From assembly GCF_900217795.1 (NCBI RefSeq), contig NZ_OBMQ01000016.1:44764-108763 (forward strand): a DNA stretch of 64,000 nt, given 5' to 3'. This document shows positions 27,611 to 35,885 of this stretch, piece by piece. This DNA is from Ureibacillus xyleni. Lineage in GTDB: Bacteria > Bacillota > Bacilli > Bacillales_A > Planococcaceae. Below the pieces are notes generated by a model. The model ran no database searches and had not been told where the DNA came from. It saw nothing but the letters and a program-made list of their open reading frames with translations. Both the position numbers and the translations under genes were made by a program. Position 1 is the first letter of the stretch; each line of letters opens with the position of its first letter.

Positions 27611-27652
27611 AAGAAAGAACTCATGATAAAAATGGGTTCTTTCTTTTTTTAT
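27611..27652 (+). terminator. Intrinsic terminator after aspA
   Basis: AAGAAAGAACTCAT/ATGGGTTCTTTCTT stem with a T run. Confidence 0.85.
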
Positions 27653-27708
27653 GGTAAAATTGAACTGGTTATAAAGATATAGTTTATGAGGGGGAATATT
27701 GTAAAAAC

Positions 27709-28731
27709 ATGAAAAGTAAAACATACATCATGATAATCTTTGTGTTAATCGGCATCATTTTTTCTTACATTGGTTACGATTTATATAAAGATTCTAACGA
27801 AATTACAGTAAATGATATTGTGTTAGGGATAGAGGAAGAATACCAAGCGGATCTTTTAGTAGAGAAAGAGGCCAAAAAGGAACTAGAAGAGAGACGTACA
27901 TACTCAAATACGATAGAAAATGTTGAAGATTTAAGAAAAAGAATCGACCAATTTATTCATGAGAAAAAGTTTTCTGTTAGTGGAACTGAATTCATTTTTA
28001 ATCAAGAATTTTCAAGAGACTCTATGGAAGAACTTTTTGGGTCACCTAAATCTCTTTATGCCGGTTACGATGATACGTATATTTATCATGATTTTTCGTT
28101 AAATATTAAAAATGACAGATTAAATGGAGTTGAATACCATTCGTTAAATTTAAGTGAACAAGAATTATTACAGGAATTTGGCGAACCAGATGATACGAGG
28201 TTAGGTCCTTCTGGCGTTACTATATACAGCTTTATAGAGTATATTCGTGAAGACATTGCAAATGGCGATAATTTACTCATACTTGATTTCTCTATTAAGA
28301 ATAATAAAGTAACAGATCTTGCAGTAAATATCGACAATGGTTTCATTTCTAAGGACCAAATCCCATCTTCAAAAAGTGTAAAAAATGAAACGCAAAAGGT
28401 ACAAACCAGTAAAAAATCTGGTTCTGTCAATGAGATATCTATACAAGAATTAGAAAGTACAATTTCTACCGGTGGAGGTATGTTTGTTTACTTCTATAAT
28501 CCAACCTCTGTACATAGTCAAAATATGACACAAAATTTAAGTGGAATTGTAAAGGAAATGGATAGTAGCATTTCCCAAATTGATGTGAGTGTTTTTAAAG
28601 ATGCTTGGGATCAATATGGATTAGAAGCAGTACCAACTTTAATTTATTTCGAAAATAATATGGAAGTAAATCGTTTAGTCGGTGCAGCACAATTGGATGT
28701 AACGAAACAATTTATTAAATCAAATCAGTAG
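27709..28731 (+). CDS. Membrane-anchored protein with Cys-less thioredoxin-like domain
   Basis: 340 aa. One N-terminal membrane anchor (6-23) places the rest outside the cell. A helical linker follows, then a region (about 95-210) resembling DUF4309/YjgB-type secreted domains (MEELFGSPK, LLQEFGEPDDTRLGPSG). The C-terminal 95 residues have the thioredoxin fold, including the cis-Pro segment EAVPTLIYF. The usual WCxxC site reads YNPTSVHS (263-270), and the whole protein has no cysteine, so it cannot do thiol redox chemistry. Probably a binding or chaperone-like domain. It is placed between aspA and the sulfur regulon. Confidence 0.75.
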   Translation: MKSKTYIMIIFVLIGIIFSYIGYDLYKDSNEITVNDIVLGIEEEYQADLLVEKEAKKELEERRTYSNTIENVEDLRKRIDQFIHEKKFSVSGTEFIFNQEFSRDSMEELFGSPKSLYAGYDDTYIYHDFSLNIKNDRLNGVEYHSLNLSEQELLQEFGEPDDTRLGPSGVTIYSFIEYIREDIANGDNLLILDFSIKNNKVTDLAVNIDNGFISKDQIPSSKSVKNETQKVQTSKKSGSVNEISIQELESTISTGGGMFVYFYNPTSVHSQNMTQNLSGIVKEMDSSISQIDVSVFKDAWDQYGLEAVPTLIYFENNMEVNRLVGAAQLDVTKQFIKSNQ

Positions 28732-28772
28732 TGCCGCAGCCAACTAATATTCAGTAAAGAGGGGTGTTCGAT

Positions 28773-29004
28773 ATGTAACAGCTTAATAATCGAAAAGCAG
28801 AAAAAATTGAAGCTGTGACCTTTGCCGATTTGCAAATGCAAGAAAGCGATATTGAAATAATTTTAAGAAATAGAAAAAATGACGGAATCTAATTCAATCG
28901 AAAAAATGTTGAATAAAATCATAGAATTTAAAGGAGTTCTACATTTTAATAGACAGGGAACACCTGTTAAAATAGAAATAGATGAAATAATCTTTGATGA
29001 TTAA
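28773..29004 (+). pseudogene. Broken small gene, possibly a nuclease-family remnant
   Basis: ATG 28773 has a good ribosome site (GAGGGGTG), but the second codon is TAA. The same frame then reads 37 codons to TAA at 28890, including EAVTFADLQMQESDIEIILR, which resembles the start of some predicted PD-(D/E)XK nucleases. An overlapping frame from ATG 28879 to TAA 29002 encodes 41 residues including FKGVLHFNRQGTPVKIEI, without its own ribosome site. The simplest reading is a gene decayed by a nonsense change and a frameshift or deletion. Two overlapping microproteins are a less likely alternative. Confidence 0.45.
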
Positions 29005-29061
29005 AGCAATGAGAGGAACAAACCTTTTGTTGCTTTTTTTAAGTTAGGATATAGTTTTTTG

Positions 29062-29090
29062 TTGACAACATACCTATAGGGGTATATTAT
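29062..29090 (+). promoter_or_regulatory. CstR-type promoter/operator 1
   Basis: TTGACA (29062-29067), a 17-nt spacer and TATTAT (29085-29090). The palindrome ATACCTATAGGGGTAT (29070-29085) fills the spacer. CsoR/CstR repressors are known to bind such TACC-N-GGTA sites; occupancy here would block RNA polymerase directly. Confidence 0.8.
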
Positions 29091-29138
29091 TAGAGCTATC
29101 AGCAAGAGAAAAACTTAAAAAAGGGAGGGGCAGTACAA

Positions 29139-29402
29139 TTGAATACGTATGATGATAAATTAAAAAACCGAATTAAACGTATTGAAGGTCAGCTTCGTGG
29201 AATTTTGAAGATGATGGATGAAGGAAAAGATTGTAAAGATGTGATTACTCAACTATCGGCTGTCCGTTCTGGCGTTGATCGTTCAATTGGCATAATCGTG
29301 AGTCAAAACTTACTTGAATGTATTCAAAACGCAAATGGAGATGAAGAAGTGCTAAACAGCTCCATCCAAGAAGCAGTTAATCTTTTTGTAAAGAGTCGTT
29401 AA
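29139..29402 (+). CDS. cstR: CstR-type persulfide-sensing repressor (CsoR family)
   Basis: 87 aa. Typical CsoR/RcnR helical fold: NRIKRIEGQLRGILKMMDEGKDC, then VDRSIGIIVSQNLLEC. The two sensor cysteines are Cys32 and Cys61. The His four residues before the second Cys, needed for copper binding in CsoR, is Asn57, which fits the CstR branch (persulfide/polysulfide sensor) rather than a copper sensor. The closest named relative by context is B. subtilis YrkD. Starts with TTG 29139 behind GGGAGGGG. It heads the sulfur regulon and has the operator inside its own promoter. Confidence 0.9.
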   Translation: MNTYDDKLKNRIKRIEGQLRGILKMMDEGKDCKDVITQLSAVRSGVDRSIGIIVSQNLLECIQNANGDEEVLNSSIQEAVNLFVKSR

Positions 29403-29429
29403 TTTCGACTTTTTATTTTAAATCATATA

Positions 29430-29445
29430 ATACCCATACAGGTAT
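29430..29445 (+). promoter_or_regulatory. CstR-type operator 2
   Basis: ATACCCATACAGGTAT, a 16-bp palindrome upstream of the membrane-anchored rhodanese gene. It has the same architecture as operator 1. Confidence 0.7.
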
Positions 29446-29474
29446 TGGTTTTTTAAAAAAGTGAGGTGTAGTAA

Positions 29475-29822
29475 ATGGAAACATGGATAATCTTAGGGAT
29501 GTTAATTATTTTTCTAATATGGCGATTACGACCAGTTAAAGGTGTAAAAACAATCTCAACATCAGAATTAAGTACTATAGTAAATGATCAAAATAAAATA
29601 TTTGTCGATGTTCGAACACCTGCTGAGTATAAAGGACGCAACATTCGCCAATTTAAAAATATCCCATTAGGCTCGGACTTCTCAAAGCTTCCAAAAGACA
29701 AAGAAATTATTGTGATTTGTCAAAGTGGCATGAGAAGTTCCCAAGCATGTAAGCAACTTAAAAAATTAGGCTATGAACATGTAACAAATGTCCGTGGTGG
29801 TATGAGTGCATGGAGAAACTAG
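29475..29822 (+). CDS. Membrane-anchored rhodanese domain protein
   Basis: 115 aa. One N-terminal membrane helix (3-17) and a single rhodanese domain (26-115) with active-site loop CQSGMRSS (Cys82). It would carry a persulfide on Cys82 and pass sulfur between low-molecular-weight thiols or proteins at the inner face of the membrane; orientation is uncertain. ATG 29475 follows AGTGAGGTG. The next rhodanese gene starts 12 nt later. Confidence 0.88.
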   Translation: METWIILGMLIIFLIWRLRPVKGVKTISTSELSTIVNDQNKIFVDVRTPAEYKGRNIRQFKNIPLGSDFSKLPKDKEIIVICQSGMRSSQACKQLKKLGYEHVTNVRGGMSAWRN

Positions 29823-29834
29823 GAGGTTATGAAA

Positions 29835-30131
29835 ATGAAAGAAATTAACGCAACAGAAGTGCAACAACGTCTAGAAGCTGGAGAAAAATTAAATATCATT
29901 GATGTTCGTGAAGTTAGTGAAGTGCAAGCAGGGCATATTCCAAATATTCTTCACATTCCACTTGGTTTACTTGAATTCCGCCAACATGAACTTGATAAAA
30001 ATAAACCTTATATTATGGTTTGTCGTTCTGGTGGTAGAAGTGCTCAAGCAACGCAATATTTACAAAGCCAAGGTTTTAACGTGACAAATATGACAGGTGG
30101 AATGCTTGCTTTTGAAGGTAAGATACAATAA
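29835..30131 (+). CDS. Single-domain cytoplasmic rhodanese
   Basis: 98 aa. Complete rhodanese domain: IIDVREVSEVQAGHIPNILHIP and active-site loop CRSGGRSA (Cys63). ATG 29835 is chosen over the ATG at 29829 because AGGAGG ends only 3 nt before the earlier one and 9 nt before this one. It is likely a thiosulfate or glutathione/bacillithiol persulfide sulfurtransferase, cotranscribed with the membrane-anchored form. Confidence 0.9.
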   Translation: MKEINATEVQQRLEAGEKLNIIDVREVSEVQAGHIPNILHIPLGLLEFRQHELDKNKPYIMVCRSGGRSAQATQYLQSQGFNVTNMTGGMLAFEGKIQ

Positions 30132-30149
30132 ATTTTTTTAAGCAAAATA

Positions 30150-30165
30150 ATACCCTTTGAGGTAT
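30150..30165 (+). promoter_or_regulatory. CstR-type operator 3
   Basis: ATACCCTTTGAGGTAT, a 16-bp palindrome that abuts the AGGAGG ribosome site of the TusA-rhodanese gene, so binding could also affect a nearby promoter or elongation. Confidence 0.65.
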
Positions 30166-30180
30166 AGGAGGTTCTGAACA

Positions 30181-30738
30181 ATGTCATTAAAAGCAGATGT
30201 TCAATTAGATGCAAAAGGTCTCGCATGTCCAATGCCTATTGTGAAAACAAAAAAAGCAATGGATGACCTAATTGATGGACAAATTTTAGAAGTAGTCGCA
30301 ACAGATAAAGGTTCAAAAGCAGATTTAGCTGCATGGGCAGATTCAGTGGGGCATCAATTCATTGGAACGATTGAAGAAGAGGACATTTTAAAGCATTATA
30401 TTCGAAAATGTTCAAACGAAATAATAGAAGAACAACCGTTTGAACATACCATTTCAATCAGCGAACTTCAAACCCTTAAAAGTGGTGTCCTTTTAGATGT
30501 TCGTGAAGAAGTGGAATATGCATTTGGTCATATTGAAGGGGCAAAATCGATTCCTCTGGGAGAACTAGAAGATCGATTAAACGAGCTAGACAAAGAACAA
30601 GAAATTTATATCGTTTGTCGTACTGGCAAGCGTAGTGATTTGGCTGCAAGTAAGCTTGCTGCAAACGGATTTACAAAAGTGTTTAATGTCGTACCAGGAA
30701 TGACTTCTTGGAAAGGCAACTTATCCAAAAACATATAA
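30181..30738 (+). CDS. TusA-rhodanese fusion sulfurtransferase (YrkF-like)
   Basis: 185 aa, the same length and order as B. subtilis YrkF. TusA domain 1-78 with the conserved LACPMPIVKTKKAMD (Cys16), then a rhodanese domain 88-185 with IVCRTGKRS (Cys146). Related to staphylococcal CstA, which has an additional domain. It relays persulfide sulfur between carriers during sulfide stress. ATG follows AGGAGGT. Together with the DsrE protein 18 nt downstream it forms a sulfur-relay unit. Confidence 0.92.
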   Translation: MSLKADVQLDAKGLACPMPIVKTKKAMDDLIDGQILEVVATDKGSKADLAAWADSVGHQFIGTIEEEDILKHYIRKCSNEIIEEQPFEHTISISELQTLKSGVLLDVREEVEYAFGHIEGAKSIPLGELEDRLNELDKEQEIYIVCRTGKRSDLAASKLAANGFTKVFNVVPGMTSWKGNLSKNI

Positions 30739-30756
30739 AAGTAGGAGGAATTTATA

Positions 30757-31152
30757 ATGTCTAACAAAGTAGCGATTATTGCAAGTAATGGTGGGGTTTT
30801 TGACGCGTATAAAGTATTTAATATTGCCACAGCAGCAGCTGCAACAGAAAAAGAGGTAGCAATTTTCTTCACTTTTGAAGGGTTAAACTTAATTCACAAA
30901 CAAGCTATGCATGCTGTACCATTACCAGAAGGAAAAGAACATTTTGCAGAAGGATTTGCTAAAGCGAACGTTCCATCCATTCCTCAATTAGTTGAAATGG
31001 CACAAGAACTTGGTGTGAAATTTATTGGTTGCCAAATGACAATGGATGTAATGGGTTTAACAAAAGATGATTTTATTGATGGTATTGAAGTGGGTGGAGC
31101 AGTAACGTTCCTTGAATTTGCGAAAGATGCATCACCAACTTTAACGTTCTAA
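30757..31152 (+). CDS. DsrE/DsrF-family sulfur carrier (YrkE-like)
   Basis: 131 aa. Starts with the Rossmann-like strand KVAIIASNGGVFDAY. The conserved Cys92 in FIGCQMTMDVMG matches the sulfur-carrying Cys of DsrE2/YrkE proteins, which often sit beside TusA and rhodanese genes. It probably accepts or donates a persulfide to the TusA partner. The ribosome site is GTAGGAGGA. Confidence 0.9.
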   Translation: MSNKVAIIASNGGVFDAYKVFNIATAAAATEKEVAIFFTFEGLNLIHKQAMHAVPLPEGKEHFAEGFAKANVPSIPQLVEMAQELGVKFIGCQMTMDVMGLTKDDFIDGIEVGGAVTFLEFAKDASPTLTF

Positions 31153-31156
31153 AACG

Positions 31157-31180
31157 AGTGGAAGGGTCACACCTTCCACT
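31157..31180 (+). other. Stem-loop between the DsrE and dioxygenase genes
   Basis: AGTGGAAGG/CCTTCCACT with a short loop and no T run, so more likely an mRNA processing or stabilising hairpin than a full terminator. Confidence 0.5.
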
Positions 31181-31198
31181 ATAAAAATACTTTAAATA

Positions 31199-31214
31199 AT
31201 ACCTATGGGGGTAA
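31199..31214 (+). promoter_or_regulatory. CstR-type operator 4
   Basis: ATACCTATGGGGGTAA, one base off the palindrome seen at the other three sites. It is 6 nt before the ATG of the dioxygenase gene, so it overlaps the translation start region. Confidence 0.6.
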
Positions 31215-31220
31215 TTTGAC

Positions 31221-32348
31221 ATGACAGTATACAAAATGACCGCGGCACAAGTTGCTCGTAAAGTAATCGAAAATAAAAAAATGTTTATTTTAGATGTTCG
31301 AAATCACAATGCATTTGAAGATTGGAAAATTGAAGGTCATCAATTCCAACATTTAAATATCCCATATTTTGAATTGTTAGATGGGGTAGATGAGATACTA
31401 CCAAAAATCCCAACAGATCAAGAATTGTTAGTCGTTTGTGCGAAAGAAGGCTCTTCCGTTATGATTGCAGACATGATATCACAAACTGGTCGAGATGTTT
31501 ATTATCTTGAAGGTGGTATGAAGTCTTGGAGTATGTATTTGGAGCCAATCAAGGTAGGCGATTTAACAGGCGGTGGGGAGCTTTATCAATTCGTCCGACT
31601 AGGGAAAGGTTGCCTATCCTACATGGTCATTTCTGAAGGGGAAGCTGCCATAATCGATGCAGTTCGTTTTACAGATGTATTTATTAATTTTGCTAAAGAA
31701 AAAAATGTAACAATTAAACATGTTTTTGATACACACTTACATGCTGACCATATTTCAGGTGGACGTCAAATTGCCGAAATCACAGGTGCGACTTATTATT
31801 TACCACCAAAAGATGCTGAAGATGTAGTATTTGGCTATACAGCTCTTGAGGACGAATTAACGGTGCAAATTGGTGCATCACAATTAGAAGTCGGTGCTCT
31901 TTATTCACCAGGGCATACAATTGGTTCGACATCATTCATTGTAGACGGGAAGTATTTATTAACGGGCGATATTTTATTTATCGATTCAATTGGCCGACCT
32001 GATTTAGCCGGAAAAGCAGAGGATTGGGTAGGAGATCTTCGTGAAACACTTTATCGACGCTATCGTGAACTAGCAGAAGACTTAATCGTTCTTCCCGCGC
32101 ATTTTATGATTATCGATGAAATAAACGAAGATGGTACAGTAGCAAAACGACTTGGTGATTTGTTCAATGAAAACCATGGATTAAATATTGCAGATGAAAA
32201 AGAATTTCGTCAAACCGTGACAGAGCACCTTCCACCACAACCTAATGCGTATCAACAAATTCGTCAAGTCAATATGGGAAGAGTGACACCAGATGATGAG
32301 GAACAAACTGAAATGGAAATTGGTCCAAATCGCTGTGCAGTAAGATAG
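31221..32348 (+). CDS. Rhodanese / MBL-fold persulfide dioxygenase fusion (YrkH-like)
   Basis: 375 aa. N-terminal rhodanese domain (1-108) with Cys73 in [10 protein letters not shown]-terminal metallo-beta-lactamase domain (about 118-350) with the iron-binding HLHADH (172-177), SPGHTIGS and TGDILF motifs typical of persulfide dioxygenases (ETHE1/CstB group). The end PNRCAVR places a Cys near the C-terminus. It oxidises a thiol persulfide to sulfite. In staphylococcal CstB the dioxygenase comes first and rhodanese last; here the order is reversed. Operator 4 just precedes it. Confidence 0.9.
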   Translation: MTVYKMTAAQVARKVIENKKMFILDVRNHNAFEDWKIEGHQFQHLNIPYFELLDGVDEILPKIPTDQELLVVCAKEGSSVMIADMISQTGRDVYYLEGGMKSWSMYLEPIKVGDLTGGGELYQFVRLGKGCLSYMVISEGEAAIIDAVRFTDVFINFAKEKNVTIKHVFDTHLHADHISGGRQIAEITGATYYLPPKDAEDVVFGYTALEDELTVQIGASQLEVGALYSPGHTIGSTSFIVDGKYLLTGDILFIDSIGRPDLAGKAEDWVGDLRETLYRRYRELAEDLIVLPAHFMIIDEINEDGTVAKRLGDLFNENHGLNIADEKEFRQTVTEHLPPQPNAYQQIRQVNMGRVTPDDEEQTEMEIGPNRCAVR

Positions 32349-32360
32349 GAGAGTGAAAAC

Positions 32361-32588
32361 ATGAAAGTAGAAAAAGTACTAGATGCAAAAGGGTTATCAT
32401 GCCCGATGCCGATTGTTCGGACAAAAAAAGAAATGGACACTTTAAATTCGGGTGAAGTCTTGGAAGTACATGTTACAGATAAAGGTGCATTAGCAGATAT
32501 ACCAGCTTGGGCGAATGCTGGGGGACATACAGTGTTGGAACATCGTGAAGAGTCAGATGCTATTAAGTTTTTCATTCAAAAAGGCTAA
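32361..32588 (+). CDS. TusA-family sulfur carrier (YrkI-like)
   Basis: 75 aa, the same length as B. subtilis YrkI. Full TusA signature LSCPMPIVRTKKEMDTL with Cys14, and the DKGALADIPAWANAGGH segment. Stand-alone sulfur carrier that can accept persulfide from the rhodaneses. ATG follows AGGAGAG. The TauE gene starts 3 nt after its stop. Confidence 0.93.
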   Translation: MKVEKVLDAKGLSCPMPIVRTKKEMDTLNSGEVLEVHVTDKGALADIPAWANAGGHTVLEHREESDAIKFFIQKG

Positions 32589-32591
32589 CTC

Positions 32592-33362
32592 ATGGATATC
32601 AATTATATTGCCCTGCTTTTCACGATTGGGTTCATAGGCTCGTTGCTGTCCGGCATGCTTGGAATCGGTGGGGCGATTGTAAAATATCCGATGCTTTTAA
32701 TGATTCCTCCACTGTTCGGTTTTTCAGCATTAAGTGCCCATGAGGTATCTGGAATAAGTGCGTTAGATGTTTTGTTTGTGTCACTGGCTGGAGTGTTAGG
32801 TTTCCGAAAAGGTGGCTTGTTAAATAGTTCATTAATTATCGTAATGGGGGTTGCAGTGTTATTCGGTACAATGATTGGAAGTTTCGGTTCTAGTTTTTTA
32901 CCCGATAGCGCTGTGAACCTTGTCTACGGGATTTTATCTTTACTAGCAGCAATTATGATGTTTATTCCTAAACAAGAAGAAATCCAGGTAGAAGAAGTGA
33001 CGTTCAATAAACTACTTGCAGCCCTATTAGCATTTATAGTTGGTATCGGCTCAGGAATCGTTGGTGCAGGTGGAGGATTTTTATTAATACCAATCTTGTT
33101 ATTAATCTTACGCATTCCAACACATATGGCGATTGCCTCAAGCCTTGCCATAACGCTCATATCTTCCATTGCGGGGTCCGCAGGCAAAATGATAACAGGA
33201 CAAGTCAATTATTCTGTAGCAGCCATCATCATCATCGCTGGTATTATAGCCGCGCCAATTGGGGCAAAAATAAGTCAGAAGATGAACACTAGAGTTTTAC
33301 AAAGTATTTTAGCTGTACTAATTTTAGCGACGACGATTAAGATTTGGTTTGACCTTTTATGA
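32592..33362 (+). CDS. TauE/SafE-family sulfite/organosulfonate exporter (YrkJ-like)
   Basis: 256 aa, about eight membrane helices in two repeats with the family motifs GMLGIGGAIVKYPMLL and GIVGAGGGFLLIPILL. Members export sulfite, thiosulfate or sulfoacetate. As the last enzyme-linked gene it would remove sulfite formed by the dioxygenase. No clear ribosome site precedes the ATG (GGCTAACTC); coupling to tusA translation is likely. Confidence 0.9.
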   Translation: MDINYIALLFTIGFIGSLLSGMLGIGGAIVKYPMLLMIPPLFGFSALSAHEVSGISALDVLFVSLAGVLGFRKGGLLNSSLIIVMGVAVLFGTMIGSFGSSFLPDSAVNLVYGILSLLAAIMMFIPKQEEIQVEEVTFNKLLAALLAFIVGIGSGIVGAGGGFLLIPILLLILRIPTHMAIASSLAITLISSIAGSAGKMITGQVNYSVAAIIIIAGIIAAPIGAKISQKMNTRVLQSILAVLILATTIKIWFDLL

Positions 33363-33397
33363 GTTGACCCATACTAATGAAAAAAAGGTTGAGAACT

Positions 33398-33787
33398 ATG
33401 ACGTTTCATTACACAGTAACTACACAAAAAACAATTGATGAAGCCATTGCGTCAATCGAAAAAAATCTAAAAGAAAATGCATTTGGAATTCTTTGGCACC
33501 TTGATTTGACCGCAACATTACAGAAAAAAGGGGTCAATTCCTACACACATCCCTATCACATATTAGAAGTGTGCAATCCAGTTGAAGCTGCGAAAGTTCT
33601 TGGACATAACCCACTCATTGGCTATTTTTTACCGTGTAAAATGGCGGTTTATGAAGTGGAAGGCGAGGCAAGAATCGGCCTTACGAAACCAACTGTTATG
33701 CTTGGCTTGGTGAATGATGCTGAATTACAAATGATTGCAAAAACCATAGAAGAAGTACTAATAGATGTAATTGAAAAAAGTAAATAA
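33398..33787 (+). CDS. DUF302 domain protein
   Basis: 129 aa. The DUF302 hallmarks are present: IEKNLKENAFGILWHLDLTA, YHILEVCNPVEAAKVLGHNP, and GYFLPCKMAVYE. Two cysteines (in EVCNP and LPCKM) are conserved in the family. Function is unknown; DUF302 genes often accompany sulfur or redox genes. ATG 33398 is used because AAAGGTTGAG lies upstream; an ATG at 33377 has no ribosome site. It is probably the tail of the sulfur operon. Confidence 0.88.
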   Translation: MTFHYTVTTQKTIDEAIASIEKNLKENAFGILWHLDLTATLQKKGVNSYTHPYHILEVCNPVEAAKVLGHNPLIGYFLPCKMAVYEVEGEARIGLTKPTVMLGLVNDAELQMIAKTIEEVLIDVIEKSK

Positions 33788-33850
33788 TATTGTACATTCC
33801 CGAAACCATTTGCATAGTATATTTTTATCATGTGTGAAGGGATTGAAAAA

Positions 33851-34399
33851 ATGTACTATCCTAATGGTTGGCCATACCAAAATGCATATTATGCGCCAAT
33901 GGTTCAATACGGTATGCCACGATATCAATGGAATCCTGGGTACGCTCCCGGATATGAACAATCATCGAATGTTGCGGGTATGATGAGGGACTATGGCGGA
34001 AATCCGTACGTAGTGGATATGAATGAGGTTACAGTTCAAAATAACAACTTTCGTACCGCTTTATGGACAGGGAAAAATTTACAACTCACTTTAATGAGCT
34101 TAATGCCTGGTGAAAGTATTGGATTAGAAATGCATCCCGATGTTGATCAATTTTTACGGGTTGAACAAGGGTTAGGCATTACGCAAATGGGCCGAAATAG
34201 AGAGCAATTAACCTTCCAACAATATGTAGAGGATGATTCAGCTATTTTTATCCCAGCTGGTACTTGGCATAACTTAACAAACATCGGCAATATTCCACTT
34301 AAACTCTATTCTATTTATGCACCACCAAACCATCCAAAAGGCACTGTCCATCCAACAAAAGCAGATGCAATGGCTGCAGAACAAGAAAATCATTATTAA
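33851..34399 (+). CDS. Cupin-domain protein (YrkC-like)
   Basis: 182 aa. The first 45 residues are Tyr/Pro/Gly-rich (MYYPNGWPYQNAYYAPMVQ), followed by a single cupin domain with EMHPDVDQFLRVEQGLG and FIPAGTWHNLTNIG carrying metal-binding His and Glu residues. It resembles B. subtilis YrkC, encoded next to yrkD, so the neighbourhood is conserved. ATG 33851 follows GAAGGGA; the earlier start at 33830 (GTG/ATG region) lacks spacing. Possibly a thiol dioxygenase-like or binding protein; the substrate is unknown. Confidence 0.85.
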   Translation: MYYPNGWPYQNAYYAPMVQYGMPRYQWNPGYAPGYEQSSNVAGMMRDYGGNPYVVDMNEVTVQNNNFRTALWTGKNLQLTLMSLMPGESIGLEMHPDVDQFLRVEQGLGITQMGRNREQLTFQQYVEDDSAIFIPAGTWHNLTNIGNIPLKLYSIYAPPNHPKGTVHPTKADAMAAEQENHY

Positions 34400-34406
34400 T
34401 TTTTGA

Positions 34407-34437
34407 AGAGCTTTGGTTGATACTAAAGCTCTTTTTA
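34407..34437 (+). terminator. Intrinsic terminator at the end of the sulfur regulon
   Basis: AGAGCTTT/AAAGCTCT stem with a T run. Confidence 0.8.
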
Positions 34438-34511
34438 TATTAACTTCCATAATCATCCAACAATTGTTAAAATAATTCTGAGGGGCTATATTTTACGATT
34501 GGGGGTTAATA

Positions 34512-35558
34512 ATGAAAAAACTATTTGTCTATATCTTCTGTGCAATTTTACTACTTTTTAACTTTTCTCCTGCAACAGGACAGGCCAAAAGTACTTCTTT
34601 AACACTATCAACGAAGGATTTAACGTTTTTAGATGTCACACCAAATGAAGCAGTAACAAAGTCGATGAACAGAATGGTGAAACGTTACCCAAAATTAGAA
34701 TTTTCCGAGTCTGAGGGAGATTATTACACCGGCGATCCAACGCAAAATATGAATTATTTCCTAAAATTTTATACGGACAATAAAAAACGGACAGTGGGAG
34801 TCCTTTATGAGCAGTTCAATGAGAAGAGACCCGGCATGAAATTTGGGACAAGTAAAGGCATTAAAATTGGTAGCACGATGCAAACTGTCCGCGAAAAGTA
34901 TGGGAAAAATAACTATACTGAAAAAACAAGTAGTGACCCTAGATACAATTATGTTGACTTTACGTATCCAATAGTATTAAAAGAAACAAAGCAAAAGGGA
35001 ACGCTAACTTTTACAATGAGATACCTAGTGGGCAGTAAAAAATCTTCTGCCACTGTGTATGGTGTTGAGTACAAAGTCGAAACTTTAAAGGAACAAGCAT
35101 CTCCTCGTTTACTTTCAGAAATGACGCTAGCGCAATTAAAAGTGGAGTTAAATAAAGCACTTAAAAAAGTAGGCGAGCCTGCTAGAATTAAAGATTTCAA
35201 AAAGGTCAATATGGAGGACTACGGTTTATCAGGAACTGTTTATGAGTACAATTTCACTTCTTCCATCTCCATAATCGTAGGGATTGAAAATAATAAGGTG
35301 GCTTCACTTGGTATAATGGAAGGTGGCAACAAACTATATCCATCAACAAAAGTGAAGAACATTCAAGCTGCAGCCATCATCGCAACTAATAAAATAACGG
35401 ATTACCAAAAAATTCAACAAGAACTCGCACGATCAATGCAATTAATTAAAACGGGGCAAAAAGGGATGATCATCGCAGACGGATTGAGTTACAACTTACT
35501 CATTCAAACGATCCCAGAACTTCCGCTATTAAGTTATACATTTATGATTGCAAAATAA
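34512..35558 (+). CDS. Secreted protein of unknown function (348 aa)
   Basis: Signal peptide 1-24 (hydrophobic core, cleavage near GQA-K). The mature region contains GIKIGSTMQTVREKYGKNN, a motif shape seen in secreted Bacillus proteins with YjgB/DUF4309-like modules, then a second alpha/beta half. No catalytic signature or cysteines stand out. The ribosome site is GGGGG. A small cytosolic protein gene follows 19 nt downstream and is probably cotranscribed. Confidence 0.75.
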   Translation: MKKLFVYIFCAILLLFNFSPATGQAKSTSLTLSTKDLTFLDVTPNEAVTKSMNRMVKRYPKLEFSESEGDYYTGDPTQNMNYFLKFYTDNKKRTVGVLYEQFNEKRPGMKFGTSKGIKIGSTMQTVREKYGKNNYTEKTSSDPRYNYVDFTYPIVLKETKQKGTLTFTMRYLVGSKKSSATVYGVEYKVETLKEQASPRLLSEMTLAQLKVELNKALKKVGEPARIKDFKKVNMEDYGLSGTVYEYNFTSSISIIVGIENNKVASLGIMEGGNKLYPSTKVKNIQAAAIIATNKITDYQKIQQELARSMQLIKTGQKGMIIADGLSYNLLIQTIPELPLLSYTFMIAK

Positions 35559-35577
35559 TATTTTGGGAGAGATTAGA

Positions 35578-35838
35578 ATGGACAAAACTACTTTAGAAGA
35601 ACTAATCCGCAACTTTAACGAAGAAACGGGGAAAAGTGAATTTTACACAGTGGAACTTATCCGATTTTATAAAGGAAAATATGAAACTGATCCAGATACT
35701 GGCTCGAACATTACCTTTGCTCAAATCTTAAGTAGAAATGCAACGGAGTTAGGTGTTACCAAAGTGATGGACAATTGTAGTGTTACTATTGATGGGGAGA
35801 ACACTACTTCTGCAAAATGGCGTATTAATTTAGTTTAA
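35578..35838 (+). CDS. Hypothetical protein, 86 aa
   Basis: Not recognised. ATG 35578 follows GGGAGAG; a frame from 35548 overlaps the previous gene without a ribosome site. The protein is acidic, soluble, has one Cys, and looks like a compact alpha/beta domain (MDKTTLEELIRNFNEETGK start). The strong terminator behind it supports a real transcript end. Confidence 0.65.
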   Translation: MDKTTLEELIRNFNEETGKSEFYTVELIRFYKGKYETDPDTGSNITFAQILSRNATELGVTKVMDNCSVTIDGENTTSAKWRINLV

Positions 35839-35842
35839 TAGG

Positions 35843-35885
35843 AAAACAGCTACCAAAATCAATTTACTGGTGGCTGTTTTTTTGT
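35843..35885 (+). terminator. Intrinsic terminator
   Basis: AAAACAGCTACCA/TGGTGGCTGTTTT stem with seven T. Confidence 0.85.

Noticed and set aside
29139..29402. Copper-sensing CsoR
   Set aside because: The copper-ligand His is Asn57 and all neighbours are sulfur-transfer genes, not copper exporters.
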